From the NCBI RefSeq assembly GCF_963678635.1, contig NC_087065.1, positions 14,886,019-14,950,018 on the forward strand: a stretch of DNA of 64,000 nucleotides. The letters are read 5' to 3'. The notes below the pieces were generated by a model. The model saw only the letters and a list, made by a program, of their open reading frames with translations, searched no databases and had not been told where the DNA came from. Of the stretch, positions 23,579 through 36,576 are shown in pieces (within the stretch, counting starts at the first letter, position 1; each line of letters opens with the position of its first letter). Source of the stretch: Symsagittifera roscoffensis (taxonomy: Eukaryota > Xenacoelomorpha > Acoela > Convolutidae). A program made the translations under genes and the position numbers.

Positions 23579-23720
23579 CTGGACGGCTGTCGCTGGGGTG
23601 GGACGACTCCCAGGGCGTGTCTATGCTCCCTGGCTATCCGGCGGTCACTCCTACTGTCCCCATGCTCCACTGAGCCGCCTCCTCCCCTCTCGGCCTCAAG
23701 TCTCTCTGCCAGACCTCCTC
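23579..23720 (-). CDS. CACNB: CACNB exon 11
   Basis: A strong acceptor (ttttcttgcag) precedes it and a donor (ccag/gtgcg) follows. It takes one carried base from exon 10, encodes 47 residues and leaves two bases that exon 12 completes. The peptide is Gly/Arg/Glu-rich (GGLAERLEAERGGGG, HRHALGVVPPQRQPS). The segment is sharply GC-richer than its surroundings. An opposite-strand frame with its own acceptor is also open, but the phase fit on both sides favours this strand. Confidence 0.78.
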
Positions 23721-24221
23721 CTGCAAGAAAAATATACACAACTGACGTTGACATGGTCGACTGATTGGTTAATTATAGGGAAAAATAAACATGCACCAAG
23801 TTGGACAATAGGATAATTACCAGAGCCTTTTTATAGGAAATCATGCTACGTCAAATAATTTTTAACATAAAAGACCATTGAGTGTAAACATAATGATGAG
23901 CCTACATGATAGTGCGAAACAAAAAAAAATAGAAACTGCGAAACAGTTCCAAACAAATTTTCACCAAGATTTTCAAATTAAGCTTTTCTCAAATTAGAGT
24001 ACATGAAACCTTAGAAAGTCAAGTTTTCAAGAGAGCCCTCCCTCATTGTAGAAGTTACAATATTACGTCACCATTGATTCGATCAGTGAAACCAAGATAG
24101 AAATCATACTCTCTGGCAAAGATATTTGACAATTCAATACAACAAGCTGCAAAAATTTGAGGACAACGATTTGGCAATAATTTTAGGAGAAAATTCCCTC
24201 ACCAAAAAGCGACAACACAGT
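23721..24221. other. CACNB intron sequence, no feature seen
   Basis: AT-rich sequence between exon 11 and the 276-codon open frame. It would be the 3' flank of that frame, but no AATAAA was noticed close by on the minus strand. Confidence 0.4.
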
Positions 24222-25052
24222 TCATTTGATTTGCGTCATATACGTACTCATACTCATATTAGAAGGCCAACGTCCGATTACATTCGGCGCATATGGCGCC
24301 TGGTTTCTCATTTCGAAGCCAGGATATCTTTGGTAGCTTTGCATTTGAAACGATGCCCTATACACTGGGCGTACAGTATAAGTTCTAGGCCTCTGGAGAC
24401 TTGATTCATTTATGGGAACTCTGGGCATTAGCCTGGGTCGGTTGAACGAGGAGCTGGGGTTCAGACTTCGTGCAAAACTGGGGTTGTACGATCTCGGATT
24501 TGCATAATGTTGCGGCGGAGGTCTATATGCCAGATTTGACATGGAACGACTTGGTTGTCCAATAGAATTGAAAGGTGGTTGGTTATTAGCATATGCTGGA
24601 AAGATATAACTATGATTGCGATTGTTGAAATCAGACTCCATGTCCTCGTCAATGAAATTAGCTGGGTTGTATTGAGCTCTTGGAAGACGTGCAGACACAC
24701 CGTTTTGATTTTGGAACTCATTAAGTCTTAAATCTCTTTCTACTATTTCACTTTGAGCTCTTCTTTGGTTTCTCTGCTTTAACACTGAGGCATCTTTAGG
24801 CTCTTTCAGCTGTATCGTATGATGCATCTCAACTTCAGTAGTTTCATCTCTGCGCTTTTCTTTATAGCTTTCAGCTTTGATTTCCTTCGTTTCCTTATTT
24901 GAAATCGAAGGAGGAGTTCCTATTTCTGATTCTATGGATCTCGGACTCAGTACATCCATCGTGTCTTTATGTCGGTTCAAATCGGATTCAGCAGGACTAG
25001 CCGTGTGTTCCTCTTTGTTCGGAGGTGGTCGTCTGGTCGAGGCCTCCGACAT
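24222..25052 (-). CDS. 276-codon uncharacterised protein or alternative CACNB last exon
   Basis: A long open frame on the minus strand inside the intron between CACNB exons 10 and 11. I recognise no domain. The N-terminal half is charged (Lys/Glu, for example NKEEHTASPAESD and KETKEIKAESYKEK). The C-terminal half is rich in Tyr, Pro, Asn, Arg and Ser (YRPPPQHYANPRSYNPS) and looks disordered. It has no signal peptide or membrane helix. In-frame codons run upstream of the Met to a TGA 12 codons earlier. A weak acceptor (gtcgcag) just before the Met would accept the single base carried by exon 10 in frame, so this could be an alternative CACNB C terminus. Alternatively it is a small nested intronless gene. 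Codon use looks genuine. Confidence 0.6.
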   Translation of the reverse strand: MSEASTRRPPPNKEEHTASPAESDLNRHKDTMDVLSPRSIESEIGTPPSISNKETKEIKAESYKEKRRDETTEVEMHHTIQLKEPKDASVLKQRNQRRAQSEIVERDLRLNEFQNQNGVSARLPRAQYNPANFIDEDMESDFNNRNHSYIFPAYANNQPPFNSIGQPSRSMSNLAYRPPPQHYANPRSYNPSFARSLNPSSSFNRPRLMPRVPINESSLQRPRTYTVRPVYRASFQMQSYQRYPGFEMRNQAPYAPNVIGRWPSNMSMSTYMTQIK

Positions 25053-26876
25053 AGCTGCTGCGACTTTATCAACGAATTCCAGAATTATTCAAATTTTATA
25101 ATATGACAATACGGTAACGGTTTCTCGTGAAAGTTAGGTTCTAGTCTTTATGAAATTGCGCTAGCACTTTCTAACATATCAACAACCCTCAGTAAATCGA
25201 TTATCAGTAAACTTTGAATTGAGAATTTCTGTTTGAAATTCAACTCGTGCTTAAACCTAAAACGATCATCTCTCCCAATTGCAAATGTACGAAACTCCAT
25301 GTCGGCTTTTAATTTCATGCAATTCAAAAGTTGAATTTTACTAAGCATTCAAGAGACGCAAGCATTCAAGGAACGCAAGAAAACTGATAGATATAGATTA
25401 TTTTGCGAAAACTTCGGCGAAAACAATATATCACGTTTAAGCTCTTTGAATTTCAAAAAATTTTTGATAATGACACTTTTTTGAAACTAAACCAACTATA
25501 GAGAAATTGCTTAATAGGTTACTTTTTTATTCCGCTGGGAGTTCTGACAACTAATATTCACTTTCGAAACAAAAATTCATAGAGTAGTAAGTCAAATCGC
25601 AAAAAAAAACTAATAAAATTTAGCAATAACAAATTAAATACTTTGTCCTTTAAACAAACAAAATAACAACAAGACCTAAACTAGTAATCAAACACTGCAA
25701 GTAACTAATAACCTGCTCTTATTGAAAATAAGCCAACAGACAGTTTGAAAAAGAACAGTTTCAATGAAGGCAAGTAAACAGAAAAAAAACTGACTTATTT
25801 TTTGGATCAATTGAGCAATCTCCCCCCCCCCGTAATTACCAATTGGGCTATCTCCCCCAAGCAAAAACTTAGACGCTACAAAAAGACGTCAACAAACGCA
25901 AGTAGATGATTGATGTGTACATTATATGAGTATCGAGAAAAAATTTGAAAATAATAGAACAAAAAATGTGCAAATTTTTGTGTGGGCGATCATTGCTTCT
26001 CATTGAGGAAAACGAGTTATCAGGGTTGTTGCTCTAGCCTTGTATCTGAATACCAAAAACTGTTCTCCTCCTTTTTGCGGTCAGCTACATTCGGAAACAT
26101 GAACTTTTCAAATTCGATGCGCCTGCGTACAATACTAGGAAAACTTTAGATTTGATGAAAATACCTAATTTGAAAAAGCAAAGTTCAACGATCGTTGCTT
26201 AGTTACCGTGGAACAAAGCTTTATAATTTACTTCGAGAGAATTAACTTCCCACCAAATTTGCTGTTTTTTTTTTTCAATCCAATGTTCAACAGACTGCTC
26301 ACCAAGTGCGCGATCTATTCATATTGAGCAATGAAGAACTGATCAAATTTATTTGTTGTTATTGAATTGTATTTTAACTAAACTGATATGTGAACAAGTT
26401 CAAATTTTCTCATGCAACCGAGTAAAGGTGCCTACGACTAGCGAATTTTCAAATTTTACCGTTTTTTTATGATACAGTAAAGCTAATGTCATTCAAATCG
26501 AACCATCTATTGTTCAGTAGATGCACAACTTGTAGAGATTGTGCCACTTGTATTTTTTATATATTTGATTATTCGTGTCTCTAAGTTTTCTTATCTATTG
26601 TATCTAAATTGATTTCAATCAAATTCAGGGCAGCACTTGGCAACGCTTATGGGTTCGTTAACTTAATAAAAAAATCAAAATTCAAACCGCAAAAAAAAAA
26701 AAAAATTTAAGCCTGAACAAATTTAAAGACTGCCTGAAAAAATAGACAAAATCATCATGACCTATATAAGAGTCTGAACTACGTTGATTGACTCTTAATT
26801 ACTAATAACCATAAAAATTGAATGTCACAAATTATTCCTAGTTAGCAAGGGAATACAAATACGAATCGATACTCAC
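25053..26876. other. CACNB intron 10, 5' part: repeat C pieces
   Basis: A repeat C copy starts in the 25.4-25.8 kb region (agccaacagacagtttg at about 25732). Its TATA-containing end appears at about 26640-26795 (cgacctatataagagtc-like, here catgacctatataagagtc), so it seems split by about 0.8 kb of other sequence with a C run at 25822-25831. Confidence 0.45.
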
Positions 26877-27087
26877 TTAATCTCTCTCCTCTCCTCTGTT
26901 CAATTGCATCTGCCCTGCTTATGGATTGACCCCCCACAGTAGTCGAGCTGGGGTTAGGGCGCCTGGGGGGAATATTGTGGGTGGGCAGGGGTGGGTGTGT
27001 CGCTCTCCAGTAGGCCTCCAAGAAGACGTAGAGGGTCTCACAGGCGTCCTCTAATTGATTCTCGTCCAGCACAACGTCAAACATGTC
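26877..27087 (-). CDS. CACNB: CACNB exon 10 (end of guanylate-kinase-like domain)
   Basis: Acceptor ttcttag, donor gtgagt. Encodes DMFDVVLDENQLEDACETLY and FLEAYWRATHPP, the highly conserved last helices of the kinase-like domain, then a Pro-rich start of the variable tail. It carries one base into exon 11. Confidence 0.92.
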
Positions 27088-28421
<1,334 letters not shown>

Positions 28422-28573
28422 CTTGGGAGAAGCCACTTTGATGTAGACAATGATGGGAGCAAGGGATGTCTTGGCCAGTTGGGAGGGGTGGTTGATGGTG
28501 TCACAGTCCAACACTATCAGCTGAAGAGATCTGGCCAGCTCAAAGATCCTCTCTATTTCTGCCTGCACGTCAG
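28422..28573 (-). CDS. CACNB: CACNB exon 8
   Basis: Acceptor ttgttttag, donor gtatct. Encodes [20 protein letters not shown] and the [20 protein letters not shown] strand-helix of the kinase-like domain. One base is taken from exon 7 and it ends in phase 0. Confidence 0.94.
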
Positions 28574-28915
28574 CTAAAACAAAACACAATCGCAACTTTA
28601 ACAATAAATTTCCACTAGTAGCCTTCAATAACACCAGAAAATTGCCAGCTCGGCTTGGCTTTTTCAAATTGAGCTCTTAACAACTACAGTTCTTAGTCTT
28701 TAATTACGGTACCGTAGATTGCTAAAGGCTGTTTCTGAAAGAGCGCGTTGTTTTGTAGTTTAATTACAAATGACGCGGAGCTCTCTGAATAAGTTTCATT
28801 ACCTAAAATTTATTTACTTTTGTAGTATAGATAGATTTTTTACTGGATGAGACTGATGGGATAATAGGTTGGGCTGGAAGGGAGGTGGGGAAGCTGCACA
28901 AACTAGCAAAACAAC
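28574..28915. other. CACNB intron 7, start
   Basis: AT-rich intron sequence with no recognisable feature. Confidence 0.4.
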
Positions 28916-29400
28916 ACAGAGGCGAAGGGGAGCTTCGCCCCACTTGCGATGCAACACAAAGACAACATTACAACTAGCCGACAGAAAAGGAGACGAATGC
29001 CGCTAAGTCAAAACGTTGAAAAAAACTAGCTCCAGCACAATTTTCACACGTTTGTCTTAATTTATTTTGTATAAAGTTAATTTTTATGAAAAACAAGCCA
29101 AAAGGGATAATTGAATGTTATAATAGCATCGAAAAAAAACTTTCGAAGTGGTCACAAAGTCGACAATTCTTGAGCAGACGCCCGCTAAGCCGAAAAAAGT
29201 GTTTTCGTATAATAACAAAAAGCCCTCCTCTCTAGTCTAGAAACTTTTTTGCTCATCAAACGAGGATATATAGACCACGAAGCCCATATAAAACACGCCA
29301 ACGCAAAACAAATCGAAAAAATGACATGTAGAGCTCAGACAGGCTCAAAATATGTCTGTTGGAAAAAAGTTATTTTCTGCAGAAAAAGTCGAGCGCCTAC
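28916..29400 (-). repeat. Repeat B copy
   Basis: Opens with acacagaggcgaaggggagc and cacttgcgatgcaacac. The interior shares the gaaaaagtcga and caggctcaaaatatgtctgt strings of the family. Confidence 0.5.
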
Positions 29401-29757
29401 AGGAAAAGTCGATCATGCTTAACAACATTCCTACTTTAAATAACCTAAATTCAGTTGTTTGAGCTATTGCGGCGTATTCATGCATGCATTCCGCCAAAGA
29501 AGATTCAGTCAAAATCAGAAGTCAATAAGAAGCTGAAGTGGTGAACTCAAATGCAAAACCACGATTCGATTAAAAACATACGGTTTAATTGGCTTGATGG
29601 TTTTCTTTATCCATTAAGGACGCGGCCTTTACGGATTGGAATTGCTTGCTATGTAAAACAGCAAGCACTTCCAATGTCTGAACTCGTGAAAAATAATTCA
29701 AGCTTGATTGGAAACAACAGTAGTCGGTTGCTGTATACTCGGACTTCCGCGAAACCT
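29401..29757. other. CACNB intron sequence before the tandem array
   Basis: Low-information intron. The open frame at 29551-29775 is probably accidental, although its end runs into the first array unit. Confidence 0.3.
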
Positions 29758-31085
29758 CTTGATCAAGCAAACTGATAATAACATTTGTAATTCAACCGGT
29801 TACAAAAATGAAAGTTCCGCTCTGATGATCATTTGTGGTATCTGGATTTCATGAAAAAAAAATGAATAGCGAAATCCAAATCCAAAAAAATGATCTGAAA
29901 GTTTTTCAAATTTTGTTTAAAATAATTAGTTAGCATTTTGTAGAAAAACCGTTAATGTCTAATGCGCTAAATGAAGCTAAGAAAACGAGCTTTCCTAGAA
30001 AATTTTCTTAGAATAACACCTACGGAATTGCTTTACTCGCTCGAAATTAGACTGCGAAACAAAGCTCTTGATCAAGCAAACTGATAATAACATTTGTAAT
30101 TCAACCGGTTACAAAAATGAAAGTTCCGCTCTGATGATCATTTGTGGTATCTGGATTTCATGAAAAAAAAAATTGAATAGCGAAATCCAAATCCAAAAAA
30201 AAATGATCTGAAAGTTTTTCAAATTTTGTTTAAAATAATTAGTTAGCATTTTGTAGAAAAACCGTTTATGTCTAATGCGCTAAATGAAGCTAAGAAAACG
30301 AGCTTGACTGGAAAATTTTCTTACAATAACACCTACGGAATTGCTTTATAACATTTGTAATTCAACCGGTTACAAAAATGAAAGTTCCGCTCTGATGATC
30401 ATTAGTGGTATCTGGATTTCATGAAAAAAAAATTGAATAGCGAAATCCAAATCCAAAAAAAATGATCTGAAAGTTTTTCAAATTTTGTTTAGAATAATTA
30501 GTTAGCATTTTGTAGAAAAACCGTTAATGTCTAATGCGCTAAATGAAGCTAAGAAAACGAGCTTTCAATAACTTGACTAGAAAGTTTTCTTACAATAACA
30601 CCTACGGAATTGCTTTACCCGCTCGAAATTAGACTGCGAAACAAAGCTTTGAGGGTCATCACAAAACGATATATCACTCGGCCCATTCTGATCAGTACCT
30701 GCAGCACCTTATTTGGCGCAGAAAAATTTAAACAATGGTAACTATAAAACACTGAAACACACCCTGCCTGAAAATCCTTCCCCTTTCAGTGGTCGGAACA
30801 AAAAACCAGACCACCAGAAGACCATAATAACACTAGAAAATTTTCTTACAATAACACCTACGGAATTGCTTTACTCGCTCGAAATTAGACTGCGAAACAA
30901 AGCTTTGAGGGTCATCACAAAACGATATATCACTCGGCCCATTCTGATCAGTACCTGCAGCACCTGATTTGGCGCAGAAAAAAAATTAAACAATGGTAAC
31001 TATAAAACACTGAAACACACCCTGCCTGAAAATACTTCCCCTTTCAGTGGTCGGAACAAAAAACTAGACCACCTGAAGACAAAGC
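29758..31085. repeat. Interleaved local tandem repeats
   Basis: A first unit of about 230-250 bp (key string acatttgtaattcaaccggt) occurs at 29781, 30090 and 30351. A second unit of about 240 bp (key string ttacaataacacctacggaa) begins at about 30585 and 30841, and its core also links the copies of the first unit (29.99, 30.31 kb). Copies are nearly identical, so amplification is recent. The 84-codon open frame at 30713-30967 spans the unit junction and is not a gene. Confidence 0.8.
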
Positions 31086-31157
31086 TACATGCTAATAAAA
31101 AGCCAATGCAATGCAGCAGAAGTAAAACCAAATAGAAAGAGACACAAACATTGCATT

Positions 31158-31595
31158 AAATAAGTTGGAACATAAAACAAGGGCAACAGAAGTCAATGAA
31201 AACAGGTAAACGAAAAAAAAAACTGACTTGTTTTTTGAGATCTCTAACAGTCTATCTTTGAAAACACTATTTTGATAACAAAATTAACTCACTTTGAGAA
31301 ATGGATCAATGAGTAAAATTTTTATTTCGATGGGAAATCTGAAAATTGAATTCCACTTTCGAAACTAGAAGTCGATCATGTTTTTCGTGACCTTTACATT
31401 TTTGCTGTTCGACAGTGGAGTTTGCCCTCCTTGCAAGAAAAAAAATGAACTGAACTTGAAAACAAATCAAAATTCACACCACGAAAAAGTAAATTTGAGC
31501 CTGAACAAATTTTAAGACTTTTCCTCAGAAAAAAAATCATCGCGACCTATATAAACTACGCTCACGGACTCTTAAACACTGGAGGCATTCACACT
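31158..31595 (+). repeat. Repeat C copy, near complete
   Basis: Shows the family landmarks in order: gaaaaaaaaactgacttgtt, ggatcaatgagtaaaattt, actagaagtcgatcatgttt, ctgaacttgaaa, gagcctgaacaaattttaag, then the TATA-like gcgacctatataaactacg and actcttaaacactgg. All identified copies in the window lie in this orientation. Confidence 0.6.
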
Positions 31596-32051
31596 AGCTA
31601 GCAAAACGCCAAATTATGTACAAATTATGCATTTCGAAAAAAAATGCGAGATATATTGAGAAGGAAAATTTCTGAAATTGAGTTTTTCTTATTGTACTGT
31701 TGTTTGAAACAAAGAGATTTTTCTGTTCATCAGAGGAATTAAAAATGCATCAACTGTGTTAGCTTATTACTAATCAAATATCCAAGCACACTATCAGAAA
31801 GCCGTAAAGGTTCCACCAAAAAGGACACCAATATTTGCGACTTAGGTTGGAAAAAAGTAACTAACAAAAAACGCATACGTCATCTCAGATATCAAGCTGA
31901 TAATATTCGTTGTAGACAAATGAGCACTGATTCTAATTATTTTGGTTGGACAAAAAGTAATCGCAATCTCGCTTTTGAAAATACACGCATAAATTCGGCG
32001 AGACTGAGACGTCATATTCTCACAACTCAGAAAAAAGTATTATATAATTTT
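31596..32051. other. Repeat A upstream module fragment and unclassified sequence
   Basis: 31610-31860 matches the upstream part of repeat A (gaaaatttctgaaattgag, ttaaaaatgcatcaactgtg, atttgcgacttaggttgg). The open frame at 31920-32141 runs into the next repeat and is not a gene. Confidence 0.45.
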
Positions 32052-32425
32052 CACAAAGAGGCGAAGCTACGCTTTGCAAACACTAGCGAGAACACGACAA
32101 AAAGCACCTCTAGAGGTCTAAAAAACGGAATAAAAAAGTAAACATAAGCCTCGAATTAGTAAAAATTCGGCGACGTCTCGTACTCGAACCTACCACCTGC
32201 TGCGACCTAGAAAATATGATTCTCATGCACTAACCACTCAGCCCCGGACACTTAGTCCATCGCAAACACTAGCCACAATTAAAGCCGAGAACAGATGCTA
32301 TGAAATTTCCAATGCTACAGATCGTGATTGTAGCAAAAAAAGGCACACAGGTGAACACTTTTAATGATCTCTTATTTGCGAGTTGGGTTAAAAAAAAGGT
32401 TCGTACTAAAACACTGGCCGCTCGC
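32052..32425 (-). repeat. Repeat A copy with clear tRNA-like module
   Basis: Tail cacaaagaggcgaagctac; tRNA-like module 32176-32249 on the minus strand (A box ggctgagtggtta, B box aggttcgagtac); upstream module ending at ggttcgtactaaaacac. This is the clearest A and B box pair of the family in the window. Confidence 0.65.
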
Positions 32426-33321
32426 TAGCGTAAAAAGCACTGTTTATGCAATATGAGATGAGCGATGGTTAATGTATTTCTGGGGGATCTTTCCGCAATG
32501 TGTTTTTTTAATCAAATGTCAAATGATATAATCAAACTGTAATTTATTCAATCTTCAAGCAATATGACCTGAAAAACGAGCAATTCAAACCCTTCTCCTT
32601 GACGCCAGTAACCAACACTTTTTCACAAGTTCGTTCTAGCAGTACAAGTTGCGACTGAAAAAGCTTTAAAATGATGCTTTACTCAACCCTATGCAAATTT
32701 TTTGGGGTTTCTGATTATTCGCAATGCCCGAATCCTAAGTTCGCTCCCACTCCGTGAGTGGTCGCAACACAATGAATGATATTTAGTGTCTTTGAAAGAA
32801 GGGTTAGTAGCATGATGTGAAACTTACCGTAACCTGTCAGTAGTGTCATTTACTAATAAACTAAATTTCTAAGTGATAATACAAGAAGTTTTAAGAGGGG
32901 AAAACTGCTTTCAAGGATGAATTAGTGTCAGTGCTGCAACTAAATCAACTAATTCTTTAAAAAATAATTTGATTTTCTTTACATGCACTACTTCAAGCCC
33001 TCAGTTTTAATTTTATTCATAGAAGCCCGGCTAAGAAATTAATATCTGCCCGTATTATATTAACAATTAATTTCTACTTGTGTAACTATTTCGCGCATCA
33101 AATTAAGCTTTGCTGCAATTTGGCTTCTTTTTCAGAGAAGATATTATGATTTTTGTTTCTTCCTTTTTTCCCATCAAGAATTAAAATTTAAAAAATCTTT
33201 CTTATTACCAGAAAAAGCACCCTATCAATTGATGTTGCTAATTTACATCCAAACTTCGCTTCAACAGACAGGTCATCAAACATCTCTGTCAGCGTGTCCA
33301 AGCATAAACACTTCAACTTAC
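32426..33321. other. CACNB intron 7, near exon 7
   Basis: AT-rich intron without recognisable repeat or exon. Confidence 0.4.
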
Positions 33322-33574
33322 CCAATGATGACCGCGAGTTTGCCCCTGGATTAGCCCCAGGCATGCCTGGCGACATGGCTCCCCTGTCAATCAAATTAGA
33401 GGCAGCGGTAGTTGCCCTGATTTTGGAAGAGGCAGAGCCAGATGTTGCGCCTGCCCCACTAAGCACTGATCTCTTTGCAAGAGCTAAGTCAGCTGTCACT
33501 CTTGTGATAACTACTCTCCCTTCGAATTTGTGCTTCAAGTAGTCGAACAGTGCCTTTTGCATCATATCGGTTAC
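33322..33574 (-). CDS. CACNB: CACNB exon 7, with an expanded loop
   Basis: Acceptor tttttag, donor gtaagt. Starts [20 protein letters not shown] and continues through [16 protein letters not shown]. Where vertebrate subunits have about 14 residues before RSSL, this protein has about 42, rich in Gly, Ala, Ser, Met and Pro, ending NSRSSLG. No stop or splice signal suggests the extra part is an unspliced intron, and it stays in frame. Confidence 0.92.
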
Positions 33575-34054
33575 CTAAAAAACCGCTACTTGTAGAAATT
33601 GCAATTCGAGCTAATAATTTCAATCAGCAAGTTATACCTGGCTGTTTGAATAAGAACTTTTTTCTAGTTCTTCAAAAATAAACTTACTAGCCACTGAAAA
33701 TGGGGAGGAACTTTGCATTTGGGTGTTTTAGTTTTCTACCGATGCTTTTTTCACTTTTTTCCTCACAAAAAATGTTGTCCAATGATAAATCACATTTAAG
33801 CCCTTTCAGCCGCGTCACTCATCATATTGATGATTCACTTGAAGCTTTTCTTTTTTTTTCATTATTATTTATTAATAAAACATTGGAAGTCTGCTCCAAA
33901 TAAGACATTGAAAAAGGACAAATAGACAAAAATGTGATATACCGAAGAAAAAATCTAAAGTCGTTTTTTAAATCAAAGGTTAAAGAGTGATAAGTTGAAT
34001 TATACAGAGTTAAGTTGCACGCCACTCTCATTGAAAAGGTAGATAGCGACTGAC
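33575..34054. other. CACNB intron 6
   Basis: Contains a dispersed-repeat fragment at about 33685-33850 (ccactgaaaatggggaggaa, also near 39030 and 45900). No exon. Confidence 0.45.
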
Positions 34055-34248
34055 CTCGAATCCTTTTAAAGATGGCCCTATAAGAACTACAGGGCGCATG
34101 GATGGAACCACATCATAGGGAGGGGAATTGTCGTTCTTCTTGAAGAAGTTGTTCGCTCTTTTTTCTTTCTCCTTGTCCAATTTAGTCCCCTTAGTAGCTG
34201 AGGGCGTAGTTGCGGTGACAGGTACGGTCTCGTCGTCCGGGTCAACGA
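34055..34248 (-). CDS. CACNB: CACNB exon 6 (HOOK end and start of kinase-like domain)
   Basis: Acceptor ccttcag, donor gtcagt. A charged linker ([20 protein letters not shown]) leads into [20 protein letters not shown], the first strand and degenerate P-loop of the guanylate-kinase-like domain. Ends in phase 0. Confidence 0.94.
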
Positions 34249-34637
34249 CTGAAGGAATAAAATATTGTTAACAAAATATACACCAACCGAACAAAAGTTA
34301 GAAATTTTAACATTATTAAGCTTAATATTAAACAAACACAGCTTTTAGCTTTCCATAAATTTTCGTGAGCTTCGAGCAATGGACAAAAGGACAAATTTGA
34401 AACTTCAAATTAGTGTACGAACCATTTAAACTTTGTATTAATTGGAAACTCGAAGAACTACATTTTAAACTCATTTTTGATCATTGTCATCACCAAAATT
34501 TGATATATGTTACGATTACAAAAGATGATTATTGCATTGATTATTAAGATGAAAAGGCTACAAAACTGATTTTATTTTGTTTCTTCAATGGCGATGCAAC
34601 GGTGATATATAAGCGATCTCACACATAGAATTAGTAA
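34249..34637. other. CACNB intron 5, part
   Basis: AT-rich intron, nothing recognised. Confidence 0.4.
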
Positions 34638-34982
34638 AACTGAGGCGAAGCTGAGCTTCGCATCACTTGCGATGCAAAAATGAATGTTTTTGGTTTAAAA
34701 CAAACTAAAAGACAAATCAAAAATTGGGAAAAAAAGTTACATAAATTGCCAAAATTACCTGAAACATTGCAAAAAAAGAGGTCCCGACTGGAATCAAACT
34801 CCCGGTCTTTCTCATCTCAAGCATGGGTGATACCACTGCCCGAATGCTCCTTGAATTTGAAATTAACAAAGCAAGTCAAACACGTGTACCAATTTCACAA
34901 GCGAAATCTGCCAACAAAATTATTAAAGGAAAAAAAGGCTAGTACCCTGTTGCAACACCCTTGCTTATCGCAAGAGTAATTG
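34638..34982 (-). repeat. Repeat B copy with tRNA-like module
   Basis: Bounded by gaggcgaagctgagcttcgc and cttgcgatgcaa at one end and ttgcaacacccttgcttatc at the other. The minus-strand tRNA-like module at about 34785-34860 has A-box-like gggcagtggtatc and B-box-like gggagtttgattcc. Confidence 0.6.
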
Positions 34983-35682
34983 AACTTTAACGTTAAAGGC
35001 ATCAGTATCATAGTTGGTGACTTAAAATTTAAGTTCGTAATTTAAAGGTTGGTATTTTAAATTGAATCTTGAAGCCCCACAAAGCCAAAACCACAAACAT
35101 GCTCAAGCTGCTTCTTGACGTTGATTTTGTTAAGCCATTTCGAAGTTAATTCATTTAACCGCGTGCGTCGACTTAGAGTTAGTTATTTTTTAATACCTGT
35201 CGGCAATGCTAGCTCTTCGGGACTCAGCACTTCGCCCGGAGAAAAGTTTCGACTGCAAAAGTCAATATCAATGTTACTTTTCTTGCATGACTTGAGGTTC
35301 GGATAAATTTATACTTTTCATGAAGTTTAAAATTTATTTTTGAAAAGTACTTAACCTTTAGATAAAACTAAAGCTAACAGCAAAAACATCAAAATTAATT
35401 CTGTCTAGGACCAACGCGAGGCTCAAAGTATTGTGACCCTCAAATATTTATTAGTTATCAACAGAGCTGACGGTTCTTTGAGTAATACACAAATCAGCTT
35501 CAATAGATTTTAAAATGTGTAAAATGATCCAAGCCATCACCACTCACTACGTTGAAAGCTAAAGCAACCCACCCCTACTCACCTTGCCCCAACCAAGCTC
35601 ATCATTCGCACCCAAAACCACGACAGATACCAATTACCATAAAGAGGGTGAATCACCGGAACATTACTCCTTTAAAACTCAC
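34983..35682. other. CACNB intron 5, remainder
   Basis: AT-rich sequence. The open frame at 35115-35306 has no splice or domain support. Confidence 0.4.
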
Positions 35683-35726
35683 CAGATGATCCATTTGTGT
35701 GCGAACTCTCTCCGTGATTCATAACT
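35683..35726 (-). CDS. CACNB: CACNB exon 5 (HOOK microexon)
   Basis: A 44-bp exon between acceptor cctgtag and donor gtgag, encoding a polar stretch (VMNHGESSHTNGSS). Phases fit exons 4 and 6. In other animals the HOOK region is where short exons are alternatively spliced. Confidence 0.8.
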
Positions 35727-35963
35727 CTACAGGAAATTCAGTAAGTATCTGTGATTAGAGAGAACTCTTCCAATGAATTCATCAGAATTGAATTTGAAAA
35801 TTGGATAGCCAGATTATTTTGACTGCTGTTTGAATAAAATTCAACAGAGCACTAGAATGCATACTTTTTGGACTCAGAAATCCTTATGAACAATTATCTT
35901 ATCAGCAAACACCTGTAGTGAATATTACATTTAACTAGCCTTTAACCACAACTACCAACTCAC

Positions 35964-36220
35964 TCCTTGTTCTGCTGTCTCTTATGTGCCTGTATCATCT
36001 GCTGTCTTAGCTTCTCCAGACGGGCGGGGGAGGGTATGAACCCATAATCATGGTCCTCCTTCACGAGTCGCCCGATCCACCAGTCGTTGTTGAATTTCTC
36101 TTTGATGTGGAGGAAGTCTTTGGCCTCGAAGCTTATGGCCTTGCCGTAGAAAGGTGCGTCGTCATCTTGACTTCCGTCGTAATCAATGTTCGTCCGAACA
36201 GCAAAAGCCACTGGCTTCGT
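35964..36220 (-). CDS. CACNB: CACNB exon 4 (SH3 domain)
   Basis: Acceptor ttattcag, donor gtgagt. Encodes [36 protein letters not shown] and [14 protein letters not shown], the SH3 core, then a Gln/Arg/Lys-rich helix start. Confidence 0.95.
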
Positions 36221-36576
36221 CTGAATAACACAAGAAATCACGAAAAAAATGTTACCACCGAATTCTCGCTTTTTCGCTCCTCTTTTTCTGCTCCTTTGCT
36301 TTTCATATCTCATTACCTAGTAACACCATGTCAACAGCAAAAATTGCTTGAGTATCAAGATCAACCATTTCGCAACAAAAAAGTAACCAGAGGGCAGATG
36401 GCGCACTTTCAGACATCACTTTATCAGAACGGCTTCTGCGAAAACTCATGACTGCATATATTTATGGCGCCCTAAATGCAAAGCAAAGTCTTGCTTATTA
36501 AACCATGGCAGATGAATTTCTCAAAAAATGTTTCTGACGATAATGATAGACATGCAGATTTGCGATTGAATCTTAC

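Noticed and set aside
23536-23673. Plus-strand frame with an acceptor (tttactttcag) and a stop, resembling a C-terminal exon.
   Set aside because: It is antisense to CACNB exon 11, whose strong acceptor, donor and phase fit on both sides explain the segment better.
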